DNA of 13,267 bases from Actinomycetes bacterium (lineage in GTDB: Bacteria > Actinomycetota > Actinomycetes > Actinomycetales > Cellulomonadaceae): NCBI GenBank assembly GCA_021793115.1, contig JAJYTJ010000104.1:1-13267 (forward strand), in the 5' to 3' direction. Position numbers and translations under genes: made by a program. This document shows, piece after piece, positions 5,921 through 13,243 of this stretch. The notes under the pieces are model-generated. The model did not search any database, had not been told where the DNA came from, and saw only the letters and a list, made by a program, of their open reading frames with translations. How positions within the stretch are numbered: position 1 is the stretch's first letter; each line of letters opens with the position of its first letter.

Positions 5921-5946
5921 GCGCCCGCACTTCGGCGTGTGGGCGC
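5921..5946 (+). terminator. Hairpin after the DUF5808-like gene
   Basis: The arms GCGCCCGCAC (5921-5930) and GTGTGGGCGC (5937-5946) pair over 10 bp with one G-T wobble around the loop TTCGGC. It lies about 50 nt after the stop at 5872. There is no T tract, which is common for actinobacterial hairpins, so it may be a terminator or an mRNA 3' end protector. Readthrough to the next gene 40 nt later is possible. Confidence 0.45.
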
Positions 5947-5985
5947 GGCCTGCGCGGTGTCGGCGCCCCGGGTGAGAGTCGGCAC

Positions 5986-6555
5986 GTGCGCCACGACCTC
6001 GTCCTCACCGCGCCCGGGGTGCTGCTCGTCCCGCTCGAGGAGGCGCACGCCCCGGCGCTGCTCGCCCTCGTCGACGACGAGCTGTGGGCGGGCATGACGA
6101 CCCCGGTGCCGCGCTCGGTCGCCGACGTCGTCGCGCAGGTGCGGGCGGCGCATGGCGAACCGAGCCGGACCGCGTTCGCGGTGCTCTCCGATGGCGGTGA
6201 CGTGATCGGCTCGACCAGCCTGTACGACCACGTGCCGGCCATGGCCCGGGCCGAGATCGGGTTCACGTACTACGCGCGGCAGGTATGGGGCTCGCGCGCC
6301 AACCCGGCGTGCAAGCTCGCTCTCTTCACGCAGGCCTTCGACGAGTGGCGCTGCGCCCGCGTCGCGCTGCGGGCCGATGCGACGAACACCCGGTCGATCG
6401 GCGCGATGACGCGGCTCGGCGCCGTACCCGAGGGGGTGCTGCGCAGCCACCGGGTCCGTCCCGACGGCACGCGCGGCGACACGGCGTACTTCTCGGTGCC
6501 GGTCGACGAGTGGCCGGCGGTGCGCGCCGGCCTGCTGGCCCGCCTCGACGCGTAG
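5986..6555 (+). CDS. RimJ/RimL-like GNAT N-acetyltransferase
   Basis: A 189-residue single-domain acetyltransferase of the RimJ/RimL (Acetyltransf_3) type, which transfers acetyl from acetyl-CoA to an amine, often a protein N-terminus. Seen in the sequence: the N-terminal strand LTAPGVLLVPLEEAHAPALL (8-27), VLSDGGDVIGSTSLYDH (66-82), AEIGFTYYARQVWGSRANPACKL (89-111; the usual glycine-rich acetyl-CoA loop is WGSRAN here), and DATNTRSIGAMTRLGAVPEG (131-150) followed by VLRSHRV. The substrate cannot be told. The GTG at 5986 gives the normal family length; GGTGAGAG about 8 nt upstream may serve as a weak ribosome binding site. It is followed directly by the 52 bp repeat array. Confidence 0.88.
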   Translation: MRHDLVLTAPGVLLVPLEEAHAPALLALVDDELWAGMTTPVPRSVADVVAQVRAAHGEPSRTAFAVLSDGGDVIGSTSLYDHVPAMARAEIGFTYYARQVWGSRANPACKLALFTQAFDEWRCARVALRADATNTRSIGAMTRLGAVPEGVLRSHRVRPDGTRGDTAYFSVPVDEWPAVRAGLLARLDA

Positions 6556-6559
6556 CGGT

Positions 6560-6778
6560 CAGGCGGCCTGCGATCGGTTCGCCTCGTGCGTCCGCCCGCT
6601 GGGCGTACACCAGAGGCGCCCGCGATCGGTCTTCCCCGCGCGTCCGCATGGTGGGCGCACACCAGGCGGGCAGGCGATCGGCCACCCTGGATGTCCGCCT
6701 GCTGCGGGCACGCCGAGCGGCCACGTGATCGGTTCTCTCGTCGCGCGTCCGCCTGCTGGGCGCACAGCAGGCGGACAC
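6560..6778. repeat. Tandem array of four ~52 bp units
   Basis: Four units begin with GCGATCGG or GTGATCGG at 6570, 6622, 6674 and 6725 (spacing 52, 52, 51). They share GATCGG, then GCGTCCGC or TCCGCC about 20 nt in, then GGGCGCACACCAGGCGG or a variant near the end. The 10 bases before unit 1 (CAGGCGGCCT) look like the end of a further unit. Spacing is not a multiple of three and the translations have no family resemblance, so this is not coding. It starts a few bases after the GNAT stop and ends about 90 nt before the ABC ATPase start. Confidence 0.8.
6747..6776. other. Perfect hairpin in repeat unit 4
   Basis: GTCCGCCTGCT (6747-6757) and AGCAGGCGGAC (6766-6776) are perfectly complementary over 11 bp, with an eight-base loop GGGCGCAC. 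After one mismatch the pairing continues for three more pairs. Unit 2 keeps the same loop and pairs TGGT with ACCA at the loop-closing end where unit 4 pairs TGCT with AGCA. No T tract follows. It could terminate the upstream GNAT transcript. Confidence 0.6.
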
Positions 6779-6856
6779 GCGGGAGATGCACTCGTTCCGG
6801 CACGGGCGGCGGCGGGGCGGTCGAGAAACCCGACGACGCGTGTCGGTGGCGCCGCC

Positions 6857-6870
6857 TAGGCTCGTCATCC
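6857..6870 (+). promoter_or_regulatory. -10 box of the ABC exporter operon, probably leaderless
   Basis: TAGGCT at 6857-6862 resembles an actinobacterial -10 hexamer and lies eight bases before the GTG at 6871, so transcription would start on or next to the start codon. No convincing -35 is seen. There is no ribosome binding site in front of the GTG, which agrees with a leaderless message. Confidence 0.45.
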
Positions 6871-7800
6871 GTGACCCCCACCCCCGTCATCGAGGCCCGC
6901 GCGCTCACCAAGCGGTTCGGGGACCTCGTCGCGGTCGACGGCATCGACTTCGAGGTGGCCTCCGGTGAGGCGTTCGGGCTGCTCGGGCCCAACGGCGCGG
7001 GCAAGTCGACGACGATGCGGATGATCGGCGCGGTGTCGCAGCGCACGTCGGGGGAGCTGCGGGTGCTGGGCCTCAACCCGGATACCGAGGGGCCCGCGAT
7101 CCGGTCCCGGCTCGGGGTGGTGCCGCAGGAGGACAACCTCGACATGGAGCTGTCGGTCCACGAGAACCTCGTGGTCTACGGCCGCTACTTCGGCATCCCC
7201 CGTGCCGAGTGCCACCGGCGCGCGGCCGAGCTGCTGGCCTTCGCCCAGCTCGAGGAGAAGGCGAAGACCAAGACCGACGACCTGTCGGGCGGCATGAAGC
7301 GGCGGCTCACGATCGCCCGGGCGCTGGTCAACGAGCCGCGCGTGCTCATGCTCGACGAGCCGACGACCGGGCTGGACCCGCAGGCCCGCCACGTGCTGTG
7401 GGACCGGCTGTTCCGGCTCAAGGAGCGCGGCACCACGCTCGTCCTCACCACGCACTACATGGACGAGGCCGAGCAGCTGTGCGACCGGCTCGTCGTGGTG
7501 GACCACGGTCGGATCATGGCCGAGGGCAGCCCGGCCGAGCTCATCCGGCAGTACTCGTCGCGCGAGGTGGTCGAGCTGCGCTTCGGCTCGGGCCGCAACG
7601 CCGAGGTGGAGCCCCTGCTCGACCCGCTCTCCGACCGCGTCGAGGTGCTGCCGGACCGCGTGCTCTGCTACACCGACGACGGCGAGGGCCTGCTGGAACG
7701 TGTCGCGGGGCTCGGCCTCGAGCCGGCGACGAGCCTGGTGCGCAGGTCGTCGCTGGAGGACGTGTTCCTCCGGCTGACCGGACGGAGCCTCATCGAATGA
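6871..7800 (+). CDS. ABC-2 exporter ATPase, NodI/DrrA-like
   Basis: A 309-residue nucleotide-binding subunit that powers the two permeases encoded directly downstream. All motifs are present: Walker A GPNGAGKST (39-47), Q-loop Gln86 in VVPQEDNLD, signature LSGGM (138-142), Walker B RVLMLDEP (157-164) with the D-loop TTGLDP, and switch His195 in LTTHYMDEAEQLCDRL. The NLDMELSVHENLVVYGRYFGIP-type segment (89-110) and the overall pattern resemble NodI and DrrA type ATPases. The C-terminal 80 residues are the usual accessory domain ending in SSLEDVFLRLTGRSL. The start is GTG 6871. An in-frame ATG at 6586 would add 95 residues translated from the 52 bp repeats and should be rejected. Substrate unknown: candidates are lipids, polyketides or antibiotics. 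Confidence 0.93.
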   Translation: MTPTPVIEARALTKRFGDLVAVDGIDFEVASGEAFGLLGPNGAGKSTTMRMIGAVSQRTSGELRVLGLNPDTEGPAIRSRLGVVPQEDNLDMELSVHENLVVYGRYFGIPRAECHRRAAELLAFAQLEEKAKTKTDDLSGGMKRRLTIARALVNEPRVLMLDEPTTGLDPQARHVLWDRLFRLKERGTTLVLTTHYMDEAEQLCDRLVVVDHGRIMAEGSPAELIRQYSSREVVELRFGSGRNAEVEPLLDPLSDRVEVLPDRVLCYTDDGEGLLERVAGLGLEPATSLVRRSSLEDVFLRLTGRSLIE

Positions 7801-7811
7801 GCACGCCGTGA
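7797..7811 (+). other. Four-codon reading frame bridging ATPase and permease
   Basis: ATG at 7797 overlaps the ATPase stop (ATGA) and starts a frame of only Met-Ser-Thr-Pro. Its TGA (7809-7811) in turn overlaps the GTG start of the first permease (7808-7810). Ribosomes could terminate and reinitiate twice across this joint. It may equally be chance, as ATGA junctions are frequent here. Confidence 0.25.
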
Positions 7812-8668
7812 CGACGACGATCACGACCGCCGACGAGGTCGCGGCCTGGCGCGACGAGGCCCGCGCGGCCGCGGCGCCGGCGCGGCGGTGGGGCTCGCTC
7901 TACGTCGCCGAGTACCGCATCCGGTCGATGCGCGCGTACGGCTGGACCATCGTCATCGGCTCCGTGGGGCAGCCGCTGCTCTACCTGCTGGGGCTGGGCG
8001 TGGGGCTGGCCGCGTTCATCCAGGCCCCCATCGCCGCGGGGCCGTCGGGCACGGTGGGGTACACCGCGTTCGTCGCGCCCGCGCTGCTGGCCAGTGCGGC
8101 GGTGGGCGTCGCGATGGAGGAGTTCACCTACGTCATCATGGAGGGCTTCCGCTGGCGGAAGACCTTCTGGGCGATCAACGCCACGTCCGTGACGCCGCGG
8201 CAGACGTGCAACGGGATCGTGCTGGCGGTGGCCGCGCGGATGCTCGTGACGGGGCTGGCGTACTACGCCATCGCCGTCGCGTTCTCCGCCATCGGGCGTC
8301 CGGTGGCGGCCCTCGCGATGCCGCTCGTCGGCATCCTCGGCGGCCTCGCGTTCGGGCTGCCGGTCATGGCGTTCGCGGCGCGGATGAAGGACGACCGGGG
8401 ACAGTTCAGCATCATCCAGCGGTTCATCTTCACGCCGTTGTTCCTGTTCTCGGGCACGTTCTACCCCCTGGCCAGCCTGCCGCTGTGGCTGCAGTGGATC
8501 GGCTGGGTCAGCCCGGTGTGGCACGCGTCCGAGCTGGGGCGAGCCCTGTCGTTCGGCACCGGTCCGGGGGAGTGGCCCTGGTGGACCCACCTGCTGGTGC
8601 TGCTCGTCATGATCGCCGGCGGCGCGGCGCTAGCCTGGCGGTCCTTCGTGCGGCGGATGGCGTCATGA
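7808..8668 (+). CDS. ABC-2 type permease, first of two
   Basis: A 286-residue integral membrane subunit of the exporter. After a cytosolic N-terminus (1-45) come about six membrane segments: WTIVIGSVGQPLLYLLGLGVGL (46-67), GYTAFVAPALLASAAVGVAM (84-103), then segments near 140-160 and 166-190, FTPLFLFSGTFYPLASLPLW (about 208-227) and HLLVLLVMIAGGAALAW near the C-terminus. The pattern GQPLLYLLGLGVGL, AFVAPALLA and FLFSGTFYP is that of NodJ/DrrB-type ABC2 membrane proteins. The GTG at 7808 lies eight bases past the ATPase stop. The last four bases overlap the start of the second permease (ATGA), implying matched synthesis. Confidence 0.92.
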   Translation: MTTTITTADEVAAWRDEARAAAAPARRWGSLYVAEYRIRSMRAYGWTIVIGSVGQPLLYLLGLGVGLAAFIQAPIAAGPSGTVGYTAFVAPALLASAAVGVAMEEFTYVIMEGFRWRKTFWAINATSVTPRQTCNGIVLAVAARMLVTGLAYYAIAVAFSAIGRPVAALAMPLVGILGGLAFGLPVMAFAARMKDDRGQFSIIQRFIFTPLFLFSGTFYPLASLPLWLQWIGWVSPVWHASELGRALSFGTGPGEWPWWTHLLVLLVMIAGGAALAWRSFVRRMAS

Positions 8669-9507
8669 GCACCACGACGACGGGGACGGCGCCCTCGCGC
8701 CGACCGCGCGCCCCGTGGGCGGACGCGCTGGGCGGCCTGTGGTCCGGCAACGCGGGCGCGGTGCTCGGGCGCAACCTGCGCTCCGCGCGGTCGACCACGT
8801 GGCTCATCGTCGTCACCGGCTTCTTCGAGCCCGTGTTCTACCTGCTGGCGATGGGCATCGGGCTGGGCCGGTACATCGGCGACGTGCAGACGAGCACCGG
8901 CGCCACCGTCTCGTACGCCGCCTTCATCGCGCCGGCGCTGCTTGCGGTCTCGGCGATGAACGGCGCGGTCTACGACTCGACGTGGAACGTCTTCTTCAAG
9001 ATGCACTTCGGCAAGCTCTACGACGCCATGCTGGCCACGTCGCTGGGGCCGCTCGACGTGGCGCTCGGCGAGATCTCGTACGCGCTGCTGCGGGGCGCCC
9101 TGTACGCCGGCGGGTTCCTCACCGTCATGGCCGCGATGGGCCTCACCAGCTCCTGGGGGGCCCTGCTGGCGCTGCCTGCCGCCGTGCTCGTCGCGTTCGG
9201 GTTCGCCAGCCTCGGCATGGCGATCACCAGCTACATGAAGACCTTCCAGCAGATGGACTGGATCAACTTCGTCATGCTGCCGATGTTCCTGTTCTCCGCG
9301 ACGTTCTACCCCGTGACCGTGTACCCCGGGCCGGTGCAGGGGCTGGTCAAGGCGCTGCCGCTGTGGCACGGGGTGGAGCTGATCCGTGGCCTGACCACGG
9401 GCGCGATGACCGGTGCCCTGTGGGGGCACGTGGCCTATTACGTGGTGATGATCGCGCTCGGCGTGACGTTCACCACGCGGCGGCTGCGGACGATGTTCCT
9501 CGAGTAG
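8665..9507 (+). CDS. ABC-2 type permease, second of two (NodJ-like)
   Basis: A 280-residue paralogue of the preceding permease. Matching landmarks occur in the same order: FFEPVFYLLAMGIGLGRYIG, SYAAFIAPALLAVSAMNGAV, LYDAMLATSLGPLDVALGE (the cytosolic loop expected to contact the ATPase), and MLPMFLFSATFYPVTVYPGP followed by ALPLWHGVELIRGL. It has about six membrane segments and a Thr/Pro/Arg-rich cytosolic N-terminus. The two permeases have diverged clearly, so the exporter is probably a heterodimer over one homodimeric ATPase (inference). ATG 8665 overlaps the previous stop. It converges on the minus-strand maoC gene with an 18 nt gap and no visible terminator. Confidence 0.92.
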   Translation: MSTTTTGTAPSRRPRAPWADALGGLWSGNAGAVLGRNLRSARSTTWLIVVTGFFEPVFYLLAMGIGLGRYIGDVQTSTGATVSYAAFIAPALLAVSAMNGAVYDSTWNVFFKMHFGKLYDAMLATSLGPLDVALGEISYALLRGALYAGGFLTVMAAMGLTSSWGALLALPAAVLVAFGFASLGMAITSYMKTFQQMDWINFVMLPMFLFSATFYPVTVYPGPVQGLVKALPLWHGVELIRGLTTGAMTGALWGHVAYYVVMIALGVTFTTRRLRTMFLE

Positions 9508-9525
9508 GCACCGTCGCCTGTCGCC

Positions 9526-10458
9526 TCAGCCGTCGGTCCCCAGCGGGCGCACCTCGCCTGTGAGGTAGGGGTGGCCGGCGCCCTGGTGCCAGACCGTGTA
9601 GGCGTACCCGTCGTCGCGCGCGGCCACGCTCACGGCGACCGTGGCCGGCAGCAGGAGGGGCTTGGTGAACTCCGCGGTCCAGACGAAGGTGTGCCCGGCC
9701 GCCGGGCCGATGTCGGCCAGCGCCCGGCCGGCCGTGTACATGCCGTGCGCGATCGGCCGCCGGAACCCGAACAGGCGCGCGGTGAGCCGCGACAGGTGCA
9801 CCGGGTTGCGGTCGCCGGAGACCTCGGCGTAGCGGCGGCCCGTGTCCGCCCCGAGCCGCCACGAGCCGGTCGGCACCGGCGGGTGCCACGCGTCGCCGTC
9901 CGGCGCCTCGTCGTCCGGCCCGTCGTCGCCGGGCGGCACCGACCCGAGCGGGCCCGCGAGCCGCACACCCCGTGCGAGGTAGGTCGAGACGCCCTCCCAC
10001 GCGACGTCTGCGGTGCCCGCGAGCCGCACCTCCGCGACGAGGTCCAGCTGCGTCCCCGACCGGTGCGGCCGCAGGCGGTCGGCCCGGACGCGCACGTCGA
10101 GCCGGTCGTCGCGGAACAGCGGGTGGCGCTGCGTCACGCGGTTGGCGACGTGGATCATGCCGGCCGGCGCGAGCGGGAAGTCGCCGCGCACCATGAGCGC
10201 CAGGTGGAGCGGGAACGCGACGGTGTGGACGAAGCCGGCGGGCAGCCGGTCCGCGGCCCGCAGGCCCATGAGCGCCTGGTAGGCCGCGAGCCGCACGGTG
10301 TCCACGGCGACGCCGTGCACCGCGTAGCCGACGTCGGGCAGTGCGCCCGCGCGATCCTCGGAGCGGCGCCCGACGGCCCGCCGTACGGTGCCCGCGAGCG
10401 TGCGCGCGTACAGCGGCCCCAGCGGCGGGACCGCGGGCAGCTCCACGTCGGCGCTCAT
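9526..10458 (-). CDS. MaoC-like (R)-hydratase / 3-hydroxyacyl-thioester dehydratase
   Basis: A 310-residue double hot-dog protein that should interconvert 3-hydroxyacyl and enoyl thioesters. The C-terminal half holds the hydratase-2 motif YAEVSGDRNPVHLS (210-223) with catalytic Asp216 and His221, followed by GFRRPIAHGMYT (231-242). The N-terminal half (about 40-165) is the degenerate first hot-dog (LPAGFVHTVAFPLHLALMV, DFPLAPAGMIHVANRV, THE region VRADRLRPHRSGTQLDLVAEV). An acidic linker, about 173-192, joins them. The family and neighbours match HtdX (Rv0241c) of M. tuberculosis; orthology is inferred. The start is ATG 10458, overlapping the fabG4 stop by four bases (ATGA), so it is translationally coupled as the last gene of the fadA2-fabG4 operon. 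Confidence 0.88.
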   Translation of the reverse strand: MSADVELPAVPPLGPLYARTLAGTVRRAVGRRSEDRAGALPDVGYAVHGVAVDTVRLAAYQALMGLRAADRLPAGFVHTVAFPLHLALMVRGDFPLAPAGMIHVANRVTQRHPLFRDDRLDVRVRADRLRPHRSGTQLDLVAEVRLAGTADVAWEGVSTYLARGVRLAGPLGSVPPGDDGPDDEAPDGDAWHPPVPTGSWRLGADTGRRYAEVSGDRNPVHLSRLTARLFGFRRPIAHGMYTAGRALADIGPAAGHTFVWTAEFTKPLLLPATVAVSVAARDDGYAYTVWHQGAGHPYLTGEVRPLGTDG

Positions 10459-11828
10459 CGGCCGACCAGGTTCTGCCCGCACACCCGCAGCGTGCGCCCG
10501 ACGATGCCGCCCGCGGCGGGCGACGCGAGGAATGCCACGGCCTCGGCGACGTCCACGGGCTGGCCGCCCTGCTGCAGCGAGTTGAGCCGGCGCGCCACCT
10601 GCCGGGTGAGCGCGGGCATCCGCGCGGTCATCTCGGTCTCGATGAAGCCGGGCGCCACCGCGTTGGCGGTGCCGCCGAAGGGCAGCAGCATCGGCGCGGT
10701 CGCGCGCACCGCGCCGATGATGCCGCCCTTGGACGCGGCGTAGTTCGTCTGGCCGCGGTTGCCGGCGATGCCACTGGTGGAGGCCATCGCGACGATCCGC
10801 GGGGCGTCGACGAACTCGCCGCTGGTGAGCAGGGTCTCGTTGATGGCCAGCTGCGCGGCGAGGTTGACCGAGAGCACCGCATCCCAGCGTTCGGCCGTCA
10901 TGTTGGCCAGCAGTTTGTCGCGCGTGATGCCCGCGTTGTGGATCATCACGTGCAGGCCGCCGTGCCGTGAGGTGGCGTGCGTCAGGATGCGCTCACCTGC
11001 GTCCGGCGCGGTGACGTCGAGCTGCAGCGCGGTGCCGCGCACCCGGTTGGCCACCGCGGCCAGCGCCTGCCCGGCGGCCGGCACGTCGACGCAGACCACG
11101 GTGGCCCCGTCGCGTGCCAGCACCTCGGCGACGACCGCGCCGATGCCGCGGGCCGCGCCCGTGACCACGGCGACGCGCCCGGCGAGCGGGCGGTCCCAGT
11201 CGTCGGGCAGCCGGCCGGCGTCGAGGTCGACGTCGATGAGCTGGCCGTCGACGAACGCGGACCGCGTCGACAGGAGGAACCGCAGGGCCGCGACGGCGCT
11301 CGGCGCGGTGACCGGCACCCCGTCGGCGAGGGCGATCCCGTTGCCGGTGGCCCCGCCGCGCAGCTCCTTGGCGAGCGAGCGCAGCAGGCCGTCGACCCCC
11401 TGCCGGGCGGCGGCGAGGGCGGGCGCGTCGTCGGCGTTCGCGGGTCGCGACACCGTGACCACCCGCCCGCCGGGGCGCAGCCGCTTGAGCGTCGAGGCGG
11501 CCTCGAGCACCGGCGCGGCGAGCTGGTCGGGGTGGGTCACGTCGGTGAGCACGACGAGCACGGCCGCGTACCGCTCGTCGGGCACGGCGTGCCGGTGGAC
11601 GTCGAGCCCCCACCCGTCGGGGACGCCGTCGGCGCCGCGGGGCGGGCCGGACAGGATCCGGGCTGCCGCGTCGGCGTCCGGCCCGCTGCCGAGCACCAGC
11701 GCGGGGCCCCCGAGGAGGGCAGAGCCCGGGCGGTACCGGGGCAGCGGTGCCGGGCGCGGCAGCCCGAGCCGGGCGGCGATCGCGGCGCCGGGGCCACGGT
11801 TCACCAGGTCGAGGTAGGTGTCGCCCAT
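10455..11828 (-). CDS. fabG4: High-molecular-weight 3-oxoacyl reductase, FabG4-like
   Basis: A 457-residue reductase of the unusually long FabG4 type (known example Rv0242c), which reduces 3-oxoacyl thioesters with NADH. Residues 1-205 form the extra N-terminal flavodoxin-like domain without catalytic motifs (VLVVLTDVTHP, LRPGGRVVTVSRPA, QLIDVDLDAGRLPDDWDRPL). Residues 215-457 are a complete short-chain dehydrogenase: TGAARGIG (223-230), NAG (298-300), Asn322, then the catalytic Ser350, Tyr363 and Lys367 in ASTSGIAGNRGQTNYAASKG, and APGFIETEMT. Nothing essential is missing. It starts one base after the fadA2 stop and overlaps the next gene by four bases. The likely role is acyl-chain remodelling with the thiolase and hydratase neighbours; the direction, synthesis or degradation, cannot be told from sequence. 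Confidence 0.93.
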   Translation of the reverse strand: MGDTYLDLVNRGPGAAIAARLGLPRPAPLPRYRPGSALLGGPALVLGSGPDADAAARILSGPPRGADGVPDGWGLDVHRHAVPDERYAAVLVVLTDVTHPDQLAAPVLEAASTLKRLRPGGRVVTVSRPANADDAPALAAARQGVDGLLRSLAKELRGGATGNGIALADGVPVTAPSAVAALRFLLSTRSAFVDGQLIDVDLDAGRLPDDWDRPLAGRVAVVTGAARGIGAVVAEVLARDGATVVCVDVPAAGQALAAVANRVRGTALQLDVTAPDAGERILTHATSRHGGLHVMIHNAGITRDKLLANMTAERWDAVLSVNLAAQLAINETLLTSGEFVDAPRIVAMASTSGIAGNRGQTNYAASKGGIIGAVRATAPMLLPFGGTANAVAPGFIETEMTARMPALTRQVARRLNSLQQGGQPVDVAEAVAFLASPAAGGIVGRTLRVCGQNLVGR

Positions 11829-11829
11829 G

Positions 11830-13137
11830 TCAGGCCGCCTCGAGGATCGCGGCGATGCCGAGGCCGCCGGCGGCGCACACCGAGACGAGGCCCCGCACGG
11901 GCCTGCCGTCCGTCCGCTCGGCCGCGAGGCGGTGCAGCTGCTTGGCGAGCGTCGCGACGATGCGGCCGCCGGTGGCGGCGAACGGGTGCCCCGCCGCCAG
12001 CGACGAGCCGTGGACGTTGAGGCGGTCCCGTGGCACGGCGCCCACCGCGGTGGGCAGCCCGAGGCGGGTGCGGGCGAAGTCGTCGGACTCCCACGCGGCG
12101 AGCGTGGACAGCACGGTCGAGGCGAAGGCCTCGTGGATCTCGATGCGCGCGAAGTCGTCGAATGTCAGCCCGTGGCGCGCCAGCAGCCGCGGCACCGCGT
12201 AGGCCGGGGCCATGAGCAGCCCCTCGTCGCCGTGGACGAAGTCGACCGCGGCCACCTCCGCGTCGACCACGGCGGCCAGCGGCGTGAGGTCGTGCGCGGC
12301 GGCCCACTCGGCCGACCCGAGCAGCACAGTCGAGGCGCCGTCGGTGAGCGGCGTGGAGTTGCCGGCCGTCATGGTCGGCGCGGCCTCCAGGCGCTTGCCG
12401 AACACCGGCGGCAGCGCGGCGAGCTTCTCCAGGGAGGTGTCCGGGCGCAGGTTCCCGTCGCGCGTGAGCCCCTGGTAGGACGTGACGAGGTCGTCGAAGA
12501 ACCCGGCGTCCCACGCGGCCGCGAGCCGCTGGTGGGAGGCGAGCGCGAGCTCGTCCTGGGCCTGGCGGCTGATCGCCCAGCGCACTGTGGTGATCGCCTG
12601 GTGCTCGCCCATCGACAGGCCGGTGCTGGGCTCGTCGGTCCGCGGGGCCACGGGCGCGAGATCCTTGGGCCGGATCCGGGCGAGCGCGGCGAGCCGCCGC
12701 GGCGCGGTCTTGGCGCGGTTCGCGTCGAGCAGCGCGCGTCGCAGGCGGTCGCCGACGACGATCGGCGCGTCGGACGCGGAGTCGACGCCGCCCGCGATCC
12801 CGGACTCGAGCTGGCCGAGCGCGATCTTGTTCGCGAGGGCCACCACGGTCTCGACGCCCGTGGCGCACGCCTCCTGGGCGTCGCTCGCCGGCGTGCGCGG
12901 TGACAGGGGCGAGCCGAGCACGGCCTGGCGCGTGAGGTTGAAGTCCCGGCTGTGCTTGAGGACGGCCCCGGCGGAGACCTGGCCGATCACCTCGCCCTGC
13001 AGCCCGAACCGCGCGACGAGGCCGTCGAGCGCGGCCGTGAGCAGGTCGAGGTTGCTGGCGTGCGCGTAGGGGCCGCCGGCGCGCGCGAAGGGGATCCGGT
13101 TGCCGCCGAGCACGTAGGCCGGTCGAGGACTGCTCAT
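11830..13137 (-). CDS. fadA2: Acetyl-CoA acyltransferase (thiolase), FadA2/FadI-like
   Basis: A 435-residue thiolase, the usual length of the FadI/FadA2 branch. Catalytic elements: nucleophile Cys91 in AQEACATGVET, His335 in IHEAFAS (HEAF instead of NEAF, the form used by trifunctional-enzyme type thiolases), His384 in LAAGHPFAATGGR and the general-base Cys421 in SVCAAGGLG. TAGNSTPLTDGAS (257-269) is the conserved substrate-binding loop. It catalyses 3-ketoacyl-CoA plus CoA to acetyl-CoA plus a shortened acyl-CoA, or the reverse condensation. The ATG at 13137 begins the family N-terminus (PAYVLGGNRIPFARAGG). It is the first gene of an operon with fabG4 and maoC, the same three functions grouped in mycobacteria, though there the thiolase is on the opposite strand. 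Confidence 0.93.
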   Translation of the reverse strand: MSSPRPAYVLGGNRIPFARAGGPYAHASNLDLLTAALDGLVARFGLQGEVIGQVSAGAVLKHSRDFNLTRQAVLGSPLSPRTPASDAQEACATGVETVVALANKIALGQLESGIAGGVDSASDAPIVVGDRLRRALLDANRAKTAPRRLAALARIRPKDLAPVAPRTDEPSTGLSMGEHQAITTVRWAISRQAQDELALASHQRLAAAWDAGFFDDLVTSYQGLTRDGNLRPDTSLEKLAALPPVFGKRLEAAPTMTAGNSTPLTDGASTVLLGSAEWAAAHDLTPLAAVVDAEVAAVDFVHGDEGLLMAPAYAVPRLLARHGLTFDDFARIEIHEAFASTVLSTLAAWESDDFARTRLGLPTAVGAVPRDRLNVHGSSLAAGHPFAATGGRIVATLAKQLHRLAAERTDGRPVRGLVSVCAAGGLGIAAILEAA

Positions 13138-13243
13138 TCCACATCACCGTCGATGTCGGGCCGCGCCAGGTGGCGGCAGAGGCTAGGGACCAAGGTCCTA
13201 CAAACACTGTGCAGGACGCATGGTACTTGATACCGTCGGTTCC
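13138..13243. promoter_or_regulatory. Divergent promoter region with two small inverted repeats
   Basis: A 106 bp spacer, less GC-rich than its surroundings, between fadA2 (minus) and a probable gene at the right edge (plus). It contains GGACC-AA-GGTCC (13187-13198) and GGTA-CTTGA-TACC (13222-13234). The second overlaps TACCGT (13231-13236), which would be the -10 of a leaderless transcript starting at the GTG at 13244. A shared regulator controlling both directions is plausible but not shown. Confidence 0.45.

Noticed and set aside
6560..6778. CRISPR array
   Set aside because: Units are diverged end to end with no constant repeat alternating with unique spacers, and no cas genes are present.
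6586..6870. N-terminal extension of the ABC ATPase by 95 codons to an ATG at 6586
   Set aside because: It would translate the 52 bp repeats. The family N-terminus begins a few residues after GTG 6871, and a -10 box lies just before it.
6559..7145. Minus-strand frames through the 52 bp array, whose translations show repeated CAPTMRTRG-like peptides
   Set aside because: The peptide repetition only mirrors the DNA repeat. The period is not a multiple of three, and the frames run antisense into the ATPase gene.
9508..9525. Bidirectional terminator between the second permease and maoC
   Set aside because: Only 18 nt with no inverted repeat able to form a stem.
11801..13207. Alternative minus-strand frame of 468 codons over fadA2
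   Set aside because: It is Arg-rich with no motif. The thiolase frame has all catalytic residues.
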